Both the position numbers and the translations under genes were made by a program. The notes under the pieces were generated by a model. It worked only from the letters and a program-made list of their open reading frames with translations. It did no database searches and was not told the origin of the DNA. From Gymnopilus junonius (taxonomy: Eukaryota; Basidiomycota; Agaricomycetes; Agaricales; Galerinaceae), in contig JADNYJ010000003.1 in assembly GCA_015501075.1 (NCBI GenBank), positions 558,001 to 622,000 on the forward strand: a stretch of 64,000 nt of DNA. The letters run 5' to 3'. Positions within the stretch are counted from its first letter, which is position 1; the number at the start of each line of letters is the position of its first letter. This document shows positions 12,564 through 25,580 of this stretch, in pieces.

Positions 12564-12992
12564 ATGAATTCTCCTCCTGATCCAGGTTCTCCTTCTCCTT
12601 CTACGCCCTCATCTGGATCACCACCGCCTGAGGAAGTCAATTTCCAACCAGTGAACGCAGGCAGGAGTTACATCGAGAACCTTACCAGCCAAATAAGTAC
12701 CGCCTTTACTGGAGGTTCGAGTTCCTCGAAGCGCAGGTTACCCACAGGCCCATTTGGCAGGGATGCGAAGACGCGTAGAAGAGGTGAAGCGTCACGTCAG
12801 AATACCACATCAGCGATATGGGATGGCATAAAGGAGCCCACAGGAGGCAAGAAGGACAAAGATGAACTGATCGATCCCGCTCTTGTCGAGTATCTTCGGA
12901 AAGGTGAATCTTTTGATCTACAAGGTGTCTTCCAGGACTTATCAAGTACAGAAATCGGAGATCCTTTCTACGAGCCTTGTATCAAAGGTTGA
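12564..12992 (+). CDS. Small hypothetical protein, Pro/Ser-rich N-terminus
   Basis: Single exon of 142 codons beginning with MNSPPDPGSPSPSTPSSG. The first 35 residues are Pro/Ser-rich. The rest is more structured: a segment NAGRSYIENLTSQISTAF, basic RRLPTGPFGRDAKTRRRGE (possible nuclear signal), and the acidic C-terminal helix DELIDPALVEYLRKGESFD. No domain was recognised. It lies head to head with the DUF7918-like gene about 1 kb away, so they may share a promoter. The clean start, biased composition and unbroken frame support a real gene. Confidence 0.55.
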   Translation: MNSPPDPGSPSPSTPSSGSPPPEEVNFQPVNAGRSYIENLTSQISTAFTGGSSSSKRRLPTGPFGRDAKTRRRGEASRQNTTSAIWDGIKEPTGGKKDKDELIDPALVEYLRKGESFDLQGVFQDLSSTEIGDPFYEPCIKG

Positions 12993-13471
12993 CAACCTCA
13001 TTTGTATTTTTGTAGTTTGTATGTAAGTTACGAGCTTTATTTTCGAAGTGACATGAGTACTTACCTTGTTAATCTAGTTGTATCTCTTTTTGTTAATCAA
13101 TGCTCTGTCGTGACTGCAGGTTTACAGCTTCTCCTAAGATTGCACATGTGGTGTCTGAGAGAAATGTTGATCATTGGCCCATTTTTATACTTCCAATTGG
13201 ATCAACATAGAATTGGGCCCGTGTGTGCATATCAACTATCCTTTGTGACCTCTGAGGCCTGAGGCGATAGTGGGCTTGCAGTGACAATACAGACGCACGA
13301 GGACCCCAAGTGGGTGAAATACGTGCATTTGGATTAAATTACCATTAATACCTTTACATCTGCAACCCTTGACGGTTGGGTGACATTCGTGGCCTACAAT
13401 CCTAATTTACGTAACTCTACTAGATACAAAGTTATATGTTACACAGGTTACAGAAAGGCTATAGACGGATG

Positions 13472-16400
13472 TTACTCCGAGGCCTTCAATGGCGACGGTC
13501 CTTTCTTCCGTAGGAAGCTGCGCGACAACGTAAGCACGTTGGAAATGGCCTCTTTTCCTTTGCTGGAAGGCGAGCGTCGCGACTTAAGGTTCTGTTTTGA
13601 CATGCGACGTTCGGACAAATTCGTCTGCACACGATGCATCTCCACGCCATTTTCTTCCATCGCGAAATCAAACCCACGATCCACCGACACGATACCTGTC
13701 GACATATCTGTTCTACTCGCAGAACGAACATCCATGGAAGGCCGACCAAATCGTGGTGTTAATGACACCACACTACTGGCACGGGAATTCCGCCGCGAAG
13801 ACTTGGGGTTCCGCTTGAGTGCTGTAAGGTCCGATACTGGTTGACTGGGCCGTGAAAAGGAAGAAAAGTCGCGGTGTGGGTATAGGTGTTGTAAGAGCTG
13901 GAAGGTCTGGATGTCGCCTGGGTTATAACTGAACCTCCAGGCTTTGTAAAGCATTCGGGGAGTCAAGGCGAGAACGAATGTGATCAGGATTCCAAACCAG
14001 AAATAAGCTGATCTGAATAGATAGTAGTCGTTTCCATAAAGCATCGTTACAGCATAACCAGGTGATATAAGGGAATATATAACCTATAATTTGTAGAGAT
14101 GACGTAGGTCATGCAAATCAGGAGACGGTGAAAAAACACTGACAGTGAAAACCCATTGTACGACGATTCCAAAGAAAACTGTGATGAAAATAAACCATGT
14201 CCAAGCCGTGGCGTCGAAGCCGGTGAAGATATCAGCAACAAGTGTAGCAGAGAGAGCCATGGTCTGCGCCACTAATCAGAATGATCCATACATCACGAAG
14301 GATGGGTGACATACAGTTGAAAATTCGTGAAGATAAACATCATATCCGTCCGTCCGTGAAGTGGGTGATTGGTATGCATACAAGATAATGAAATAGATAA
14401 TCGTAGACTTAGAAAAACCAATTAGACGAGAACAAAGATAGAAGGGAAGAGGTAAACTTACTTGGACTATTCCATCAAAGATATAGATAAGGAACAACTT
14501 TGTCCCGAACCAAGTCTGTTCACGTCCATATTTGTAGAGTTCCGGGACCTGCATCAAGACATGCGAGTCTAAAGAATTGGCATGGGTGCTAATTGAAAAT
14601 TTAAAACGATGCGTATAGGACATACCAAGGAATCGATCAAATATACCAATGCCAACGACGGGTGCGATGGTCCATAACGAATTCCAGAAGAGAATATATG
14701 TATAGTCCGTCACACTAGACGACAGTTTGATATATTAGCAACGATAAATATCATGAAGAATTAAACGTGGCTTACTAATTTGCACTCCAGGCATCATAAA
14801 TTTGGAACCACCATAATACGCCGATGGGTACGATGTTCTTATAGAAAAAGTTAAGGATCCTGGTCGAACGGAAAGAGGTCGTTCCAAAATACGTTTTTGA
14901 TTGAAGGTACTGGATTACTTACATGACACCATTACGAGCGTAGGACCAATGCCCGTGAACCAATAGCAACTTCTTGAGGAATCGGAACTACAAGAGTGTC
15001 AACGTCAAACAAAATTTGAGATATGAATGGCAAGTTACCTGAGCAATAGCAAAGTCTGACGAATTAACTGCTTGAAGTCCCTCTTCGCCGGAAATCCCGA
15101 CACCCACGTCCGCAGCCTGTATCATGCTGACATCATTGGCGCCGTCTCCAATTGCCAACGTCACGGCACCTAAACCATCTTTAACCAGTCGAACAATCAG
15201 AGCTTTCTGGAGAGGAGAGACACGGCAACAGACAACACCGTCACACAGAATGGCAAGACGGAGCAAGGTGTCTCTGTTCTCATCATCAGCAAACGCCTGG
15301 TGAGAAAATCGCAGTTAGTATTAGAACGTTTAGATGGAGCAATAATTGACCTCAAGGAGAGCTGCGCCATCAACAACGAGAATAAATCCGCCTGGCCGTT
15401 CGCCGTTTTCAGGTCCGACGATGGAAGAAACACCAGAATTGACACGGTGAAGAGGATCTCAGGTAACGTACCCGTGGGTACAGTTGGGTCATCCGGTTCA
15501 TTTTCATAGTCGTGCTCGGGGAAGAACTGGTTCAAAGCATTGATCATTTGAGTTCGCACAGGGCGAGATCCACCTCGAATGATCACGATGTTCGAATCCG
15601 CGCTGATGAGGTTGGTGCTTCGGCCAATAGCTATTGAGGGTTCATCAGAAAAGGACACAGAACCTGGTGATAGAAGTACAGACCAATTGCTGTTTCTAGC
15701 TTGTCCCCAGTGGCCACCCATATCTTGATCCCAGCCTTCTTGAGGTCCTCGATTGTTTCTGGGACACCATCTTGCAGGCGATCCTCTATCGCGGTGGCAC
15801 CAAGTAAATGAAGGTTTTGCTCAATTTCATTTGATATTTCCTCAACGTGTTTCTCCCGATCATCAAGAGCAACTGTAGCTTCCTGATAACGAAGGTTCCA
15901 GGCATCGTATTCTCCGACTGTTGCGCAAATTGTTAGCTGAATTGATCACTTCCTTGCCTGACGTGAGCACATACCTGGTATCGTCTTATAAGCAAGAGTA
16001 AGGGTTCTTAGTCCAGTAGAGGCAAATTCGTTAAGATGAATCTCCGTTTCTCTTTTCAGCTGATCCTGCGCAGGGTGTAAGCGTTCGAAGACGACATTGT
16101 CTGCTCCTTTCGTCAGCAAAAGTATTTCGCTTGGTTCCACGTCTATTCTGCGTAGGACGACACTCATGCGTTTTCGGGCACTTGTGAACTCCAATATGTC
16201 CAATAATTCATATTTTTCGACATTGGCGGATCTTGGGGTGCGAATGGAAAAAATTTCCTTGTCTTTGCCAAGAAAAACAAAACCCACATCTGCTGCAGCT
16301 TGCACTAGAGCAGCTTCATCTGGTGACTGGGCTTTGTATTTTATTTTTCCTGTGGCATCCACAGAAGCCAAGACAGTATGGCAAAGGGAAAGGACCATAA

Positions 16401-18429
16401 AGAAACCGTTCAATGTGAAGGAGCGGGAGGAGGGGTCGGAATCAGCGCCGAGTTTAGAGGCCTCCTGAATATCTTCAAGAAGGTCAGAATCTATGAACTT
16501 CTCAGGTTCATCAGCGAGAGGCTTGTCAATGGCACCGATTTGACTTCGTGAGCTACCACTGGCATGTCCGCTGGCCGCCCAAATGTCCACTTCCACGACC
16601 TGGTTCGTTGGTTGGTCAATAGCAGATAAAGATTTGGTGGGGATGGATTTATCCTCGTTCTCCTCAGAAGCTTCGCTGTCTCCTCTATACGCTTTCCCAG
16701 CAATCGAGCACATTCTGAAAACCATGGAGTTCTTACGTCTGGTCAATTGCGGGCTAGCGGCAAATGCTATGGATGATACCTACCTGGGTCAGCGTACCTG
16801 TCTTGTCAGAAAAGATGTATTCGATCTGGCCAAGGTCGTCTGCTAGGTTCCACGTTCGAGCCTGCGTAGCTTGATTCGTCTTCTCATAATAGATGTCGGA
16901 ATCAAAGTAGATAAATGCTGCTTGACATGTACGGACAACTTCTATCGAGATATAGAGTGAAATTGGAATGATGTCCTGGAACCTATAATTTTAAACCTCA
17001 GAAATAACGGCGAAGAGGAATCTGCGTGAAGACCAACGTCAAGAGGGCAAAGGCCCATGTTACAAGGCCATTGATTTGGGGATTATCGCCACTTTCGTTG
17101 TCGTCGAAAAGCCACGGAGCCCCTAACGGGAAATCCTTAACCTCCAGACGAGAGTCAGCGATTGCGCAGACTACAGTGATGAGTGCTAGTAATAACAGGT
17201 TAAAGAAACTGTATACACATTCCTTCTCAATGCGAATCAAAAGTTTTCAAAGAACTCACGTACACCTGAGGATTCATCAGCCTTTCAACCTTGCTTCGCT
17301 TACTTGGCGTTCCACCCGAATTCAAGACGATTTTTGAGTCCAACCCAGTAAATAATACAACCCCGATAGCCCAACCAGTGTTCTTTAGAACCGTCCCACG
17401 GAGCAATGTCATGGATAAGTCGGCAGGAGATGGTGATCCATTCATAGTGACGGTTGCGTTAAGCCTGTACATATCTGTATCTGGGCGGTCGCATCGCACG
17501 GAGAAGGACTTCTGCGAATTGGCACATGCTCGCGCGTTATAGAACCCTGAGAGTGCTGGAACCCCATGCCGTGACTTGAGGTTGGTCTCACCGTCCAAAT
17601 TCTTCGTCTCCACAAAGGCGACGTTGTCCTCCTCGGACGTTGAGCAAATAAGGATGTCTGCGGGAAAAGGCTCATTATCCATGATCTTGACAAAATCTCC
17701 AACGCGTAGGTCTTCCCAAGAAGTTCGTTTCCAGTGTGATTTGGACACTTTATTGGAAGACTCTCTATCATCCTTGTAGTCGTATTCGATACCAATTAAG
17801 GCAACTTCCTTAGAGTCATTCCCTGTAGATATAGCGGGCGACTTGGTGCGTTTCGGAAGTATTGCGCTCAAAAGACTTCTACTCTTTTGGGCGGTGACGT
17901 TTGGGTTCGACCAATTTCCTCCGGACAACACTAGGACTTTGCTCTTGTTGACTTTTGTATCGGATTCGTGGCGTTTGAAATCTTCATAGGCATCCTTCAA
18001 AGCAGTAACCGCCAATACAATGATCAATGGCAGAATGGCAGCTCCAGGAGAAATCGTCGAGAATTTTGGGAAGAATTGCAGGATAGCAATGAATAAAAAG
18101 AACCTAGTCGACTCTAAGTCAGATAAGGCAATAGGAATGATCGGGTAAACGCACATGTTTGCAACACGCCTGAACTGTTCCAACAAATTGCGAGGAAGGA
18201 AAGTTATTATTGAGTACTTGGAGGTAATAACCTGGTTAGTGGCGTAGACATGCTCATGTTTGACCTTGCCCTTTTGATCATAGTAGCTCTCAGGAAGGTG
18301 CTCGTTCACGAAGACTGTCCTGGGCGGCCCGGGAGGTCTCTTGCGGTAGAAGAGGTCCTCAACGCGAAAGGTGGCCAGACGCTCATACCAATCCCAAAAG
18401 CGACTAGGCTTGGAGTTGGATTTTACCAT
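13472..18429 (-). CDS. P4-type ATPase, phospholipid flippase
   Basis: Class IV P-type ATPases move aminophospholipids or lysolipids from the outer to the cytosolic leaflet, usually with a Cdc50-type partner. Fifteen exons join in phase: 18429-18155, 18103-17264, 17208-17038, 16982-16784, 16731-15975, 15917-15684, 15630-15351, 15296-15039, 14987-14923, 14859-14776, 14714-14626, 14568-14462, 14407-14315, 14263-14144 and 14083-13472. The protein has about 1394 residues. Visible motifs are the actuator LDGETNLK, the phosphorylation site DKTGTLTQ, the nucleotide-binding [12 protein letters not shown] and KGAD, the hinge [10 protein letters not shown] and [11 protein letters not shown], and a C-terminal helix bundle ending in a Ser-rich basic tail. 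Start codon ATG 18429 precedes [23 protein letters not shown], typical of fungal Dnf/Drs2 proteins. In exon 7, near 15460, one base seems missing, or an 80-nt intron (15471-15392) removes part of the nucleotide-binding domain. I cannot tell Dnf from Drs2 by eye. Confidence 0.9.
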
Positions 18430-19033
18430 TGAAGGGGGGGAGGTGGATGTGGAGGTCGGGCGGCAAGGCTTGCATTGGTAACATGATATGGAAATCAAGG
18501 ACGGCACACCCGAGTTCCCATCGGGAACTCTCAAACTCTTTTTTTGGGCGAGCAATGCATGGACCGGGGGGCAGGGGTTGATTTCTGAGTCATCACATAG
18601 GGATTTTCATATACAACACAGCTTTGACAGATATTAATGTGAAATCGTCATGTGTTGCTTGACACCTCATACGGCCCAACATCGATATAATGCAGACTAT
18701 TCAAGCAGAGACACTGTCAGCTTTATGAGTATCGATAAGTATGTCATGCGCAACTCACCGTGGGTGACGGAGAGGAGACATGAGAAAATGAACAAACCGG
18801 GGCTTGCTCCGAGCATGTGCCGAGGCTGTGCAGGCCCGCAACACGTCAGATTCAATTCGTCAATCCTACCAGAACGTTGATAAGATGATAGGAATCAAAT
18901 ACGAGAGGGTATATGGCAAATGAAGACTACATAGGTAGGGATGATAGATAGAAATAAAGATACTGGTGAAATGCGCGAAGAAAATGACATATCCAAAGTC
19001 CCCGCAGGTGAAAGATAATAGCAAGAATGTCGT
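18430..19033. other. Spacer between flippase and FAN1 gene
   Basis: Holds the upstream region of the flippase and the 3' region of the FAN1-type gene. No further gene or repeat was seen. A minus-strand frame continues upstream of the chosen flippase start to 18555 but contains no ATG in frame. Confidence 0.4.
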
Positions 19034-22000
19034 TCAGTGGCGGATTTTGGAAGAAGTTACCAGGTCCCCCCATCCAGATGGCCTAGAGGGAGAAACCACA
19101 AGAAGCGAAGTTGAAGCATCGATGAAGGTAACTTGACCGGTTTGTTGAGGGAATTCGAGTTCATACGTTGGTTCGGAAATGCGTCGACGTTTCCTCCTTG
19201 AAGGAGAATCTGCAGGATCTGGCGCCAGAAAATCCGACCCATCCTCCGGTTTGAGATCTAATGCTTCATAGTCAACTTCGTCAGAAGTAATGTCGGCAGG
19301 AGCGCCCTTCCGTCGATATGTCGCGCTCGATGTCTTGGCCTTGCGCTTTTTTGAACCAGCAGCAGCAGATTGACCAGCCTTGTCGTTGTCGTCAATAACC
19401 TTGCAAATCTCGACATCGACTTTGGCACGGTGTAGGGAATCAAACCAGTATTTCTGGTTTTCTTGCGGACGATCACCAGGACCTTTCACCTCAACAAATT
19501 TACAGACACATTCCTTGGCTTTCCATACGAACAGGTCGGGTCCGCCACTACTTCTACCTTTGTAATCTTGGCAGAAGAGTTCGCAGATGATTGCTAGAGA
19601 ATCTTTGCCGATACACTAGATAAGGAAGTAAGCATCCAAATTTCAACGCCTGAGGAAAAGCACACCTCAAATATGGTCAAGAGGTCTTCTTTACTGCAAA
19701 GTTCCCAGCTGACACCAATACACCATGTCTTCTTTTCCCGGTATGCATCTTCATGTCGTTGCAAATATTTCCTCCAATCATCATCCTTGATTTCTTTTAG
19801 TCGTGCATCGATGCGCTCTTTCCTAGCATGGTAGAAAGTGTCCTCAAACATATCCAGAGGAGCAAATTGAAATGGGGTCTCAAACGCTCCAGGAACGTCA
19901 GCAAATATTATGTCCCAGAAAAGTAGACCAAAAATTGTTGTGAGGAGTCTAGTTTCACTGTGAAATCTGAGTGAAAGGATTAGTTTGTTAATTAGAAAGA
20001 AAAAAGGTGAGCGTACCCAGTATACCCCTGGTTCTCATAATGCTCAAGAGCAACTGTTTCCACATTGACAATCCCATCTCTGCCCTGCCAACTCGACTTT
20101 CCTGTCTTCCGGTTGATCACAGGCTAAAGGTTGGGATCAGAAACTGGAAAAAAGACATTGAAACAATATCACCTCTCCAATCTTGGGAGATTCCTTCTTG
20201 GGGATCATGTATGCAAGAAGATCAGGAGTGTTTTCTTTTTCCTCTATCGGACGTCCCAAAACATCGAACTTGACAGGGTTTGCAATTTTAATAGCATAGA
20301 CTTCGATAGTTTCGGGTGGACGCATTCGTCCATCAGAGGTAGATCGTTGTTCAGGAGGCAGTTTTAATTGTTTTTCTAGTTTCATTAGACGGTTTATGAG
20401 ATCCGGTCGCCAAACTAAATTTATGTGTCGATCGTCAGAAAGAGAGTGTAAAATCGTACAGAATCAGCACGTACCAATACCGACGTCTTCGTCCAGGAGG
20501 CCATCCCTAAGCCACACCATACATTGTGCTCGGAGCTCAAATTTCTTCTGCTGAGACGATGCCTGAGCTATGAGGTGACCTTGTACAATAGCGCGCCGTC
20601 TGTACCACTGAGCCCGTTTACCACGTCTCCAAAATGTTTGAGATAGCAAGAAATTAAGAATTTCCTGTTCCTTTTCATATTCCTTCAAGGGACCAAGGGC
20701 GCTCGTAGCTTTGCACAGCATCCGGATACATACATAGCCTAGAAATATTTTCCGTGAATTTGCGGAACGTGTTATTCAGAAATGTTTGCATACCATCTGC
20801 AAATCGCTCCAGTCCTGGCGCTACCATCTTGGCTACTTGAGTGAACCGGGCAACGCACTCTTTACACATGCTATACAGCCAGTTGTCGACGTGGCTTTTA
20901 ACTACCAATTCCTTCCTGATCTCAACGATAGGTTCCTCGATATTATCTCCCGTAGAATGAAAATTTTGTTGACCTTGCTCTTCTTTAGCCTTGACAGCAG
21001 GAGTTGATGAGAAGTGTAGATTAGAAATGCTACCAGGTGATCTGAGAGGCGTCGTAAGGTGCCCACTGGGACCCGGAGTTACGAATTGCTCCTTCATCCG
21101 CGGACGCGATTGTGCTCTTGCCTGTAGAGCTTTATCACTGTCTTTGGTGCCTTCTATAACATCGTCCAGGAGACTTTCAAGATGCAATGCTTTTTCATAT
21201 GCCAGTAAATCCTCCCGTGAGGACCATATACAGCTGCTGCGCATATGCTCGACTCTGGTGTATGACCTTTTCTTGAACCGATGAAGTAGTTCAGGCAGTA
21301 AAAGAGCACTGGGGTGTTCAGTTTCACGGTATCCGACGATATGAAGGCGCCGGAAGAGTCGAAAGACGTCGAAGTTCACTCGGACACATTTTCCTATATT
21401 TAATACAATTATAGTCAACATGCAATCATAGGGAAGAGAAATACAATCATACCAAGAAGTTTCATTGCCATCTGCCTGAGACGTTCCTCTTGATTGATTG
21501 GTTTCTTGGTAGGGTTCAAACCTTTCCCAGAAGAAAAGAAGGGAAGCAGAGTTTGCCGTAAACCAGTGTCTTTGGCCTTTCCTTTTCCTTTTCCTTTACC
21601 TTTCGGTTCAGAGGCAAATGAGAGGACACTCTGGCAGGCAGCAGTAGTCAGAAGAGTGGCAATGATGTCAGATTTCTGGATGGATACATTAGAAATGAAG
21701 AGAGTGAGGCAAATTGAAGAGACAAAAGATACCTTCGACTGAGATTGCTTCACTTTGCATTTCATTTCCTTCGCCAGCGCTTTGATCTGATCTACATTAA
21801 GTCGCTCTAATATTTCTTGGACAGACATCGCACTCTCGTCTTGGCAAAAAAAGGTCAAGTCCGCTTCATCGTCTCTTGATTGTAGAAGAGCCTGAATCGG
21901 GTCTTCTAACAGTGTTGCTGGTGCTGTGTGCTTCGAAGAGCTTGCTGTAGCAGAGCAATTGCTCGAGGATGCGGGTGCGGAAGATGAAATGTCCAACTTA

Positions 22001-22661
22001 ACATCCTCTTCCTCTTCCATCGTCAGGTCAATAATCTCGCATCCATCATCTTCAAGTTTGACACGAAATTCGTCAGGAGTCGGCTCCAGCTTTACTACAA
22101 TGGGTGCTTCAACGGGCTCCGCCTTGATCTGCTCTTGGCTGTCGTCGTAAGGCTCCTGCTTGACTAAGGACTCGATAGGTTGACATAAATCGGCAATGGC
22201 AGGAAGGAGACCATCATCTCCAATCTCCTTCTTGAATTTCTCGAGGTTGGAAACTGGATGCCACTGGTTCGGTTTGCGAAGGACAAGTCGGACGAGGCAA
22301 TAACGCGTGTTGTCTGTCAAACGCCTTCAATAATGTACCATCAAGGACACAGAATGAACTTCACAGCAAAGCTTGCTAAACTGCTCAATAAAATCAAGCT
22401 CCTGGTCAGATAAGAGATGTCGTTCGCTTGAGATAACCAACTTGGCCACATCTAAAACCGAGATCAACCTTTTGGCATTCTTCGCGTAGGAGAGCAAAAC
22501 AGACTTTCAAAGACGTCCACATAAGCTGAAGGCCTCCTAGCGCCTTTTCTTAGTTCTTCTTCTTCGATCTTGTCGATGTTTTCTTCGATAGACTCTTCGT
22601 TTACGTGGCCACCACCGAAAATGAGTTGTTGAATGAGTTTCTTCGTCGCTGTTGTTGTCAT
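19034..22661 (-). CDS. FAN1: FAN1-type structure-specific nuclease
   Basis: FAN1 nucleases cut flap structures in interstrand crosslink repair. Ten exons join without a break: 22661-22505, 22451-22365, 22313-21733, 21675-21453, 21393-20794, 20738-20475, 20414-20173, 20123-20017, 19966-19666 and 19615-19034. The product has about 1047 residues. The N-terminus has YVDVFE and SERHLLSDQEL, then NTRYCLVRLVLRKPNQWHP, the conserved FAN1 entry segment. An acidic spacer and a SAP-like helix (VQEILERLNVDQIKALAKE) follow. The helical TPR region contains FLLSQTFWRRGKRAQWYRRR. The C-terminal VRR-NUC domain has NVETVALEHYENQGYTG, the catalytic pair GGPDLFVW and FVEVKGPGDRPQENQKYW, and a nuclear-type basic tail. 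No UBZ zinc finger of the animal type is visible, as expected for fungi. Two tempting frame breaks resolve as ordinary introns (22504-22452 and 20793-20739). Confidence 0.9.
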
Positions 22662-23026
22662 AGTCAAGAACCCAAGAGTGTTTAAGTAGATTTCATTAAA
22701 TGGGGTGAAGATAAATACAAGAAATAGAGGGGAGAGGACAGTGCTGGTTGTGAACACGCAGGGTCAACAAAAGATGAGGTGGGAGTCGGTTTACACCGTA
22801 AGTGTGACATCCATTGGTCTTTAGTAACATTTCCCGTGACACATCACGTCGCGAAAGTCATCCTCGTGACCGCGACGCGTCGCGAATAGAAGAATTAAAA
22901 TTTCAGGTTCAATCATAATGAAGGAACAGTTTTCGAATAATGTAAACTCAAGAGTTTGTCCAACACATAGATACATATGTTATGAAGGCATACACCATAA
23001 AAAGAAGAAATGAAAGAAAAAAGCCT

Positions 23027-25580
23027 CTAATACCCCCTCCTCAACCTCTCATTCTCAGTTCTCAACCTCTGATTCTCCTCCCGCAACTCCCTCAAATCAC
23101 CCACATACTCGTCCATCAGTGTCCTCAGCTCATTTTTCCACCCTCTCCCCATCCTCAACAAGTCTAGATGAAGCCCCATCATCTCTGCCTTAGTCTCCCT
23201 CTGAAAATCGTACATCACATCTTGCACGATCGTCTTTAGGAGCTCGTGTGCCGGGGAGGGCACTGGACCGTTAGTCTCACTTCCGTTCGGAGATAGGCTA
23301 CCGAGGGAATTGAAGCTTGGGTTGAAGGAAGAACTGCCAAGAGCTGCTGTAGCTTCCCATATGTTGGTCGAGCCTGAACCACTACTTGAAACACCCTGGC
23401 CAGGCCGATGAGGAGATATTTGCAAGGAAAGGTTACGCTCTCTTTCTCTCGCCTCTTCGTCCTCGTCCTCATCTTCTTCATCCTGGAATCCAACAGTCTT
23501 CCCTTTCCCATTAGCATCCACACCCCTCTTCTTCCTCTCATCTTCCTTCCCAGCTTGAATCCACCGATCAACCTCAGGCGTGCCCAGTCCAAGCACATCC
23601 AAGTCTCCCTTTTTTTGCTTGTGCGCCGGCACAGGAGTAATAGGGTCTCGTTGCATTTCAGGAAGGTCGGGAGAGGGCGTCTTACTTCCCCTAGGAATTG
23701 TGTTGGATCTGGAACGCGAACGGAGAGAGGGGTCATGCGTCGTAGCAGATGTCAAGGAAGAACCCGGGCGAGAAGCAGAAGACGATAGACGGGATGCAGA
23801 GGACGTCGAAGTCGTAGTTTTGGTAGACTTAGAGTGACTAGAAACTGTTGAAATAGCATCGGAGTTCGCCCTGGATGCGGACGATATGGTCCGCTCTCTT
23901 CGTAAAGGGCTACGCTGAGAATTGGAAGTTGTTATACTTGCTGCTGAACCTCTGCGCGTAGAGACGGCTGAGATTGATGTAGAGGTCGGAAGTGTCCTTG
24001 CCTTGCGTGGATTTTCGACTTCTGGTAACTTGGCTGAAGCTTTGTTTGCACTAACTGTTGTCGTTGGTGGGGAATGCGACTGTTGAGAATGAAGGTCTGA
24101 TGGTGTCGTTGCCTTTCGGGTACCTTTCGAAGGCGATGCTGAAACTTTTCCGCGTCTGCGATCAGAGTACTCATCCAGTTCGCCTGGACAGTTTATGGAT
24201 GTCAGAGAATAATTTTTGAATACTGGCAAACTTCTGCTTACCAACCAGGTCTCTAGAGCTTCCACTGTTTCCGAGTGGATCTCGTGCAGGTGATAAGACC
24301 TTAGATTGTTTTCCGAGTGGTCTTTTCATTGGAGTAGCAGCTGGGCCTTCCTTAGCAGTAGAAGGCACTCTACGAAGAAGAAGCGAAGTAGCAGCTCCTG
24401 CTGTCACCGCTCTGGGACGAGCGGGGGAAGGTAGAGGTTTAGCAGTCGGTCTGCTGGCCAAAGTGCTGGTCCCGGCAGTCCGTCGTGTCGAAGGAACAGT
24501 TTCGGTAGAAGGCTTTCGGGATGCCGTGGTTGCGCTGGCGGGGGTCTTCGAAGATCCATCAACACTAGCCTTAGCTGTTTTCTGAAAGCAGGGGTTGAGC
24601 ACGCAGTACGAAAAGGATTGAAAGGTCCAAGTACCTGGATGCTAATTGTCTGGATGCTACTACCACTCTCACTGAGGACGATCGGTTTCGGTGGCTTGTC
24701 TAAAGCACGAAGGTCTATTAGAAGTAACTTGCCCCCTTCCGTTCCGGCGTATATGGCAGCTCCTTCAGGAGAGAATCCAAGCGCCGTCAATGGGACTTTG
24801 AGACTGAGAGTTCGGAAAAGCCTAAGAGCGACATTAGACAAAAACCTGAGACTCAAAGAATAAATAAACCTACGCCTTCTCCTTCTCCAAATCGATCAGC
24901 CCTACAAATCCAGATGCAGTGGCAGCAGCCACTAAAGTCTTGCTAAAGGGACTGCACGCGACAGCAACGATGGGGCTAGAAGCTGCTTCGTTCATTGTAA
25001 TCACTTTACTCGAACCAGAAGAGCGTGTTGTGTCGTAAACCAATAATTGCTTCCCCGCTGCAACAAGCAACCTTGTACGAGAATGTGGATGAAAAGTGGC
25101 CGTGGTAATCGCTTGATTGGGCAGTCCTCTCAAAACTGTATGCGACCCCAGAGCAAGGTTATGAACATGAACAGACACCGCAGATGTTGAAGAGAGTAGC
25201 ATAAAGTCATTTGATAGCGATAAAGAGGTAACCGGCGACTTTTGGGATTCGAAAGTCTGCGATATTCGAGGACTTGCATCACATTCCAGGATATGAATTT
25301 TCTCCTCGGAACTGAAGATAACAGTCGACCTGTCCTTGACCACCAAGTGTGAAATTGGTTTGAAATCATTGACATAAATGTCTTTCAAAGTATTTGAAGT
25401 TGGCTCGTATCTGTGAATGATATGCTCCGAAGATATATAAAGAAACGCGTTGTCCGGTGACCACGAGCTCGCTGTGGGCGAATGAATGATATCGAGACAT
25501 GAGGGTATCGAAGAAGGTGCCTTTCTGAGGATAGCTGGGTCCGAGATGCTCAGAGCGTCTGTTGTCGTCGCCGCGAACAT
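23027..25580 (-). CDS. WD40 protein resembling NEDD1/GCP-WD
   Basis: Four exons (25580-24874, 24821-24635, 24581-24242, 24183-23027) encode 796 residues with no break. The first 300 residues form a WD40-type propeller: repeated blocks such as SSWSPDNAFLYISSEHIIHRYE, TATFHPHSRTRLLVAAGKQLLVYD and ALGFSPEGAAIYAGTEGGKLLLIDLR. A long Ser/Thr/Pro/Arg-rich linker follows (about 300-660). The last 75 residues are helical and end in a leucine-rich coiled coil (LRELREENQRLRTENERLRR), preceded by a segment rich in helix (VQDVMYDFQRETKAEMMGLHLDLLRMG). This layout and C-terminal helix match NEDD1, which anchors the gamma-tubulin ring complex at spindle poles. The assignment is by architecture; another WD40 scaffold is possible. 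Confidence 0.65.

Noticed and set aside
20739..20793. Apparent frameshift or 25-nt intron in the middle of FAN1
   Set aside because: A normal 55-nt intron (GTATGC...TTCTAG) gives ERFADG followed by YVCIRMLCKATSALG with correct phase.
22452..22504. Apparent frameshift in the first FAN1 exon
   Set aside because: A 53-nt GT-AG intron joins VFE to NVAKLVISSERHLL in phase, matching the expected FAN1 N-terminus.
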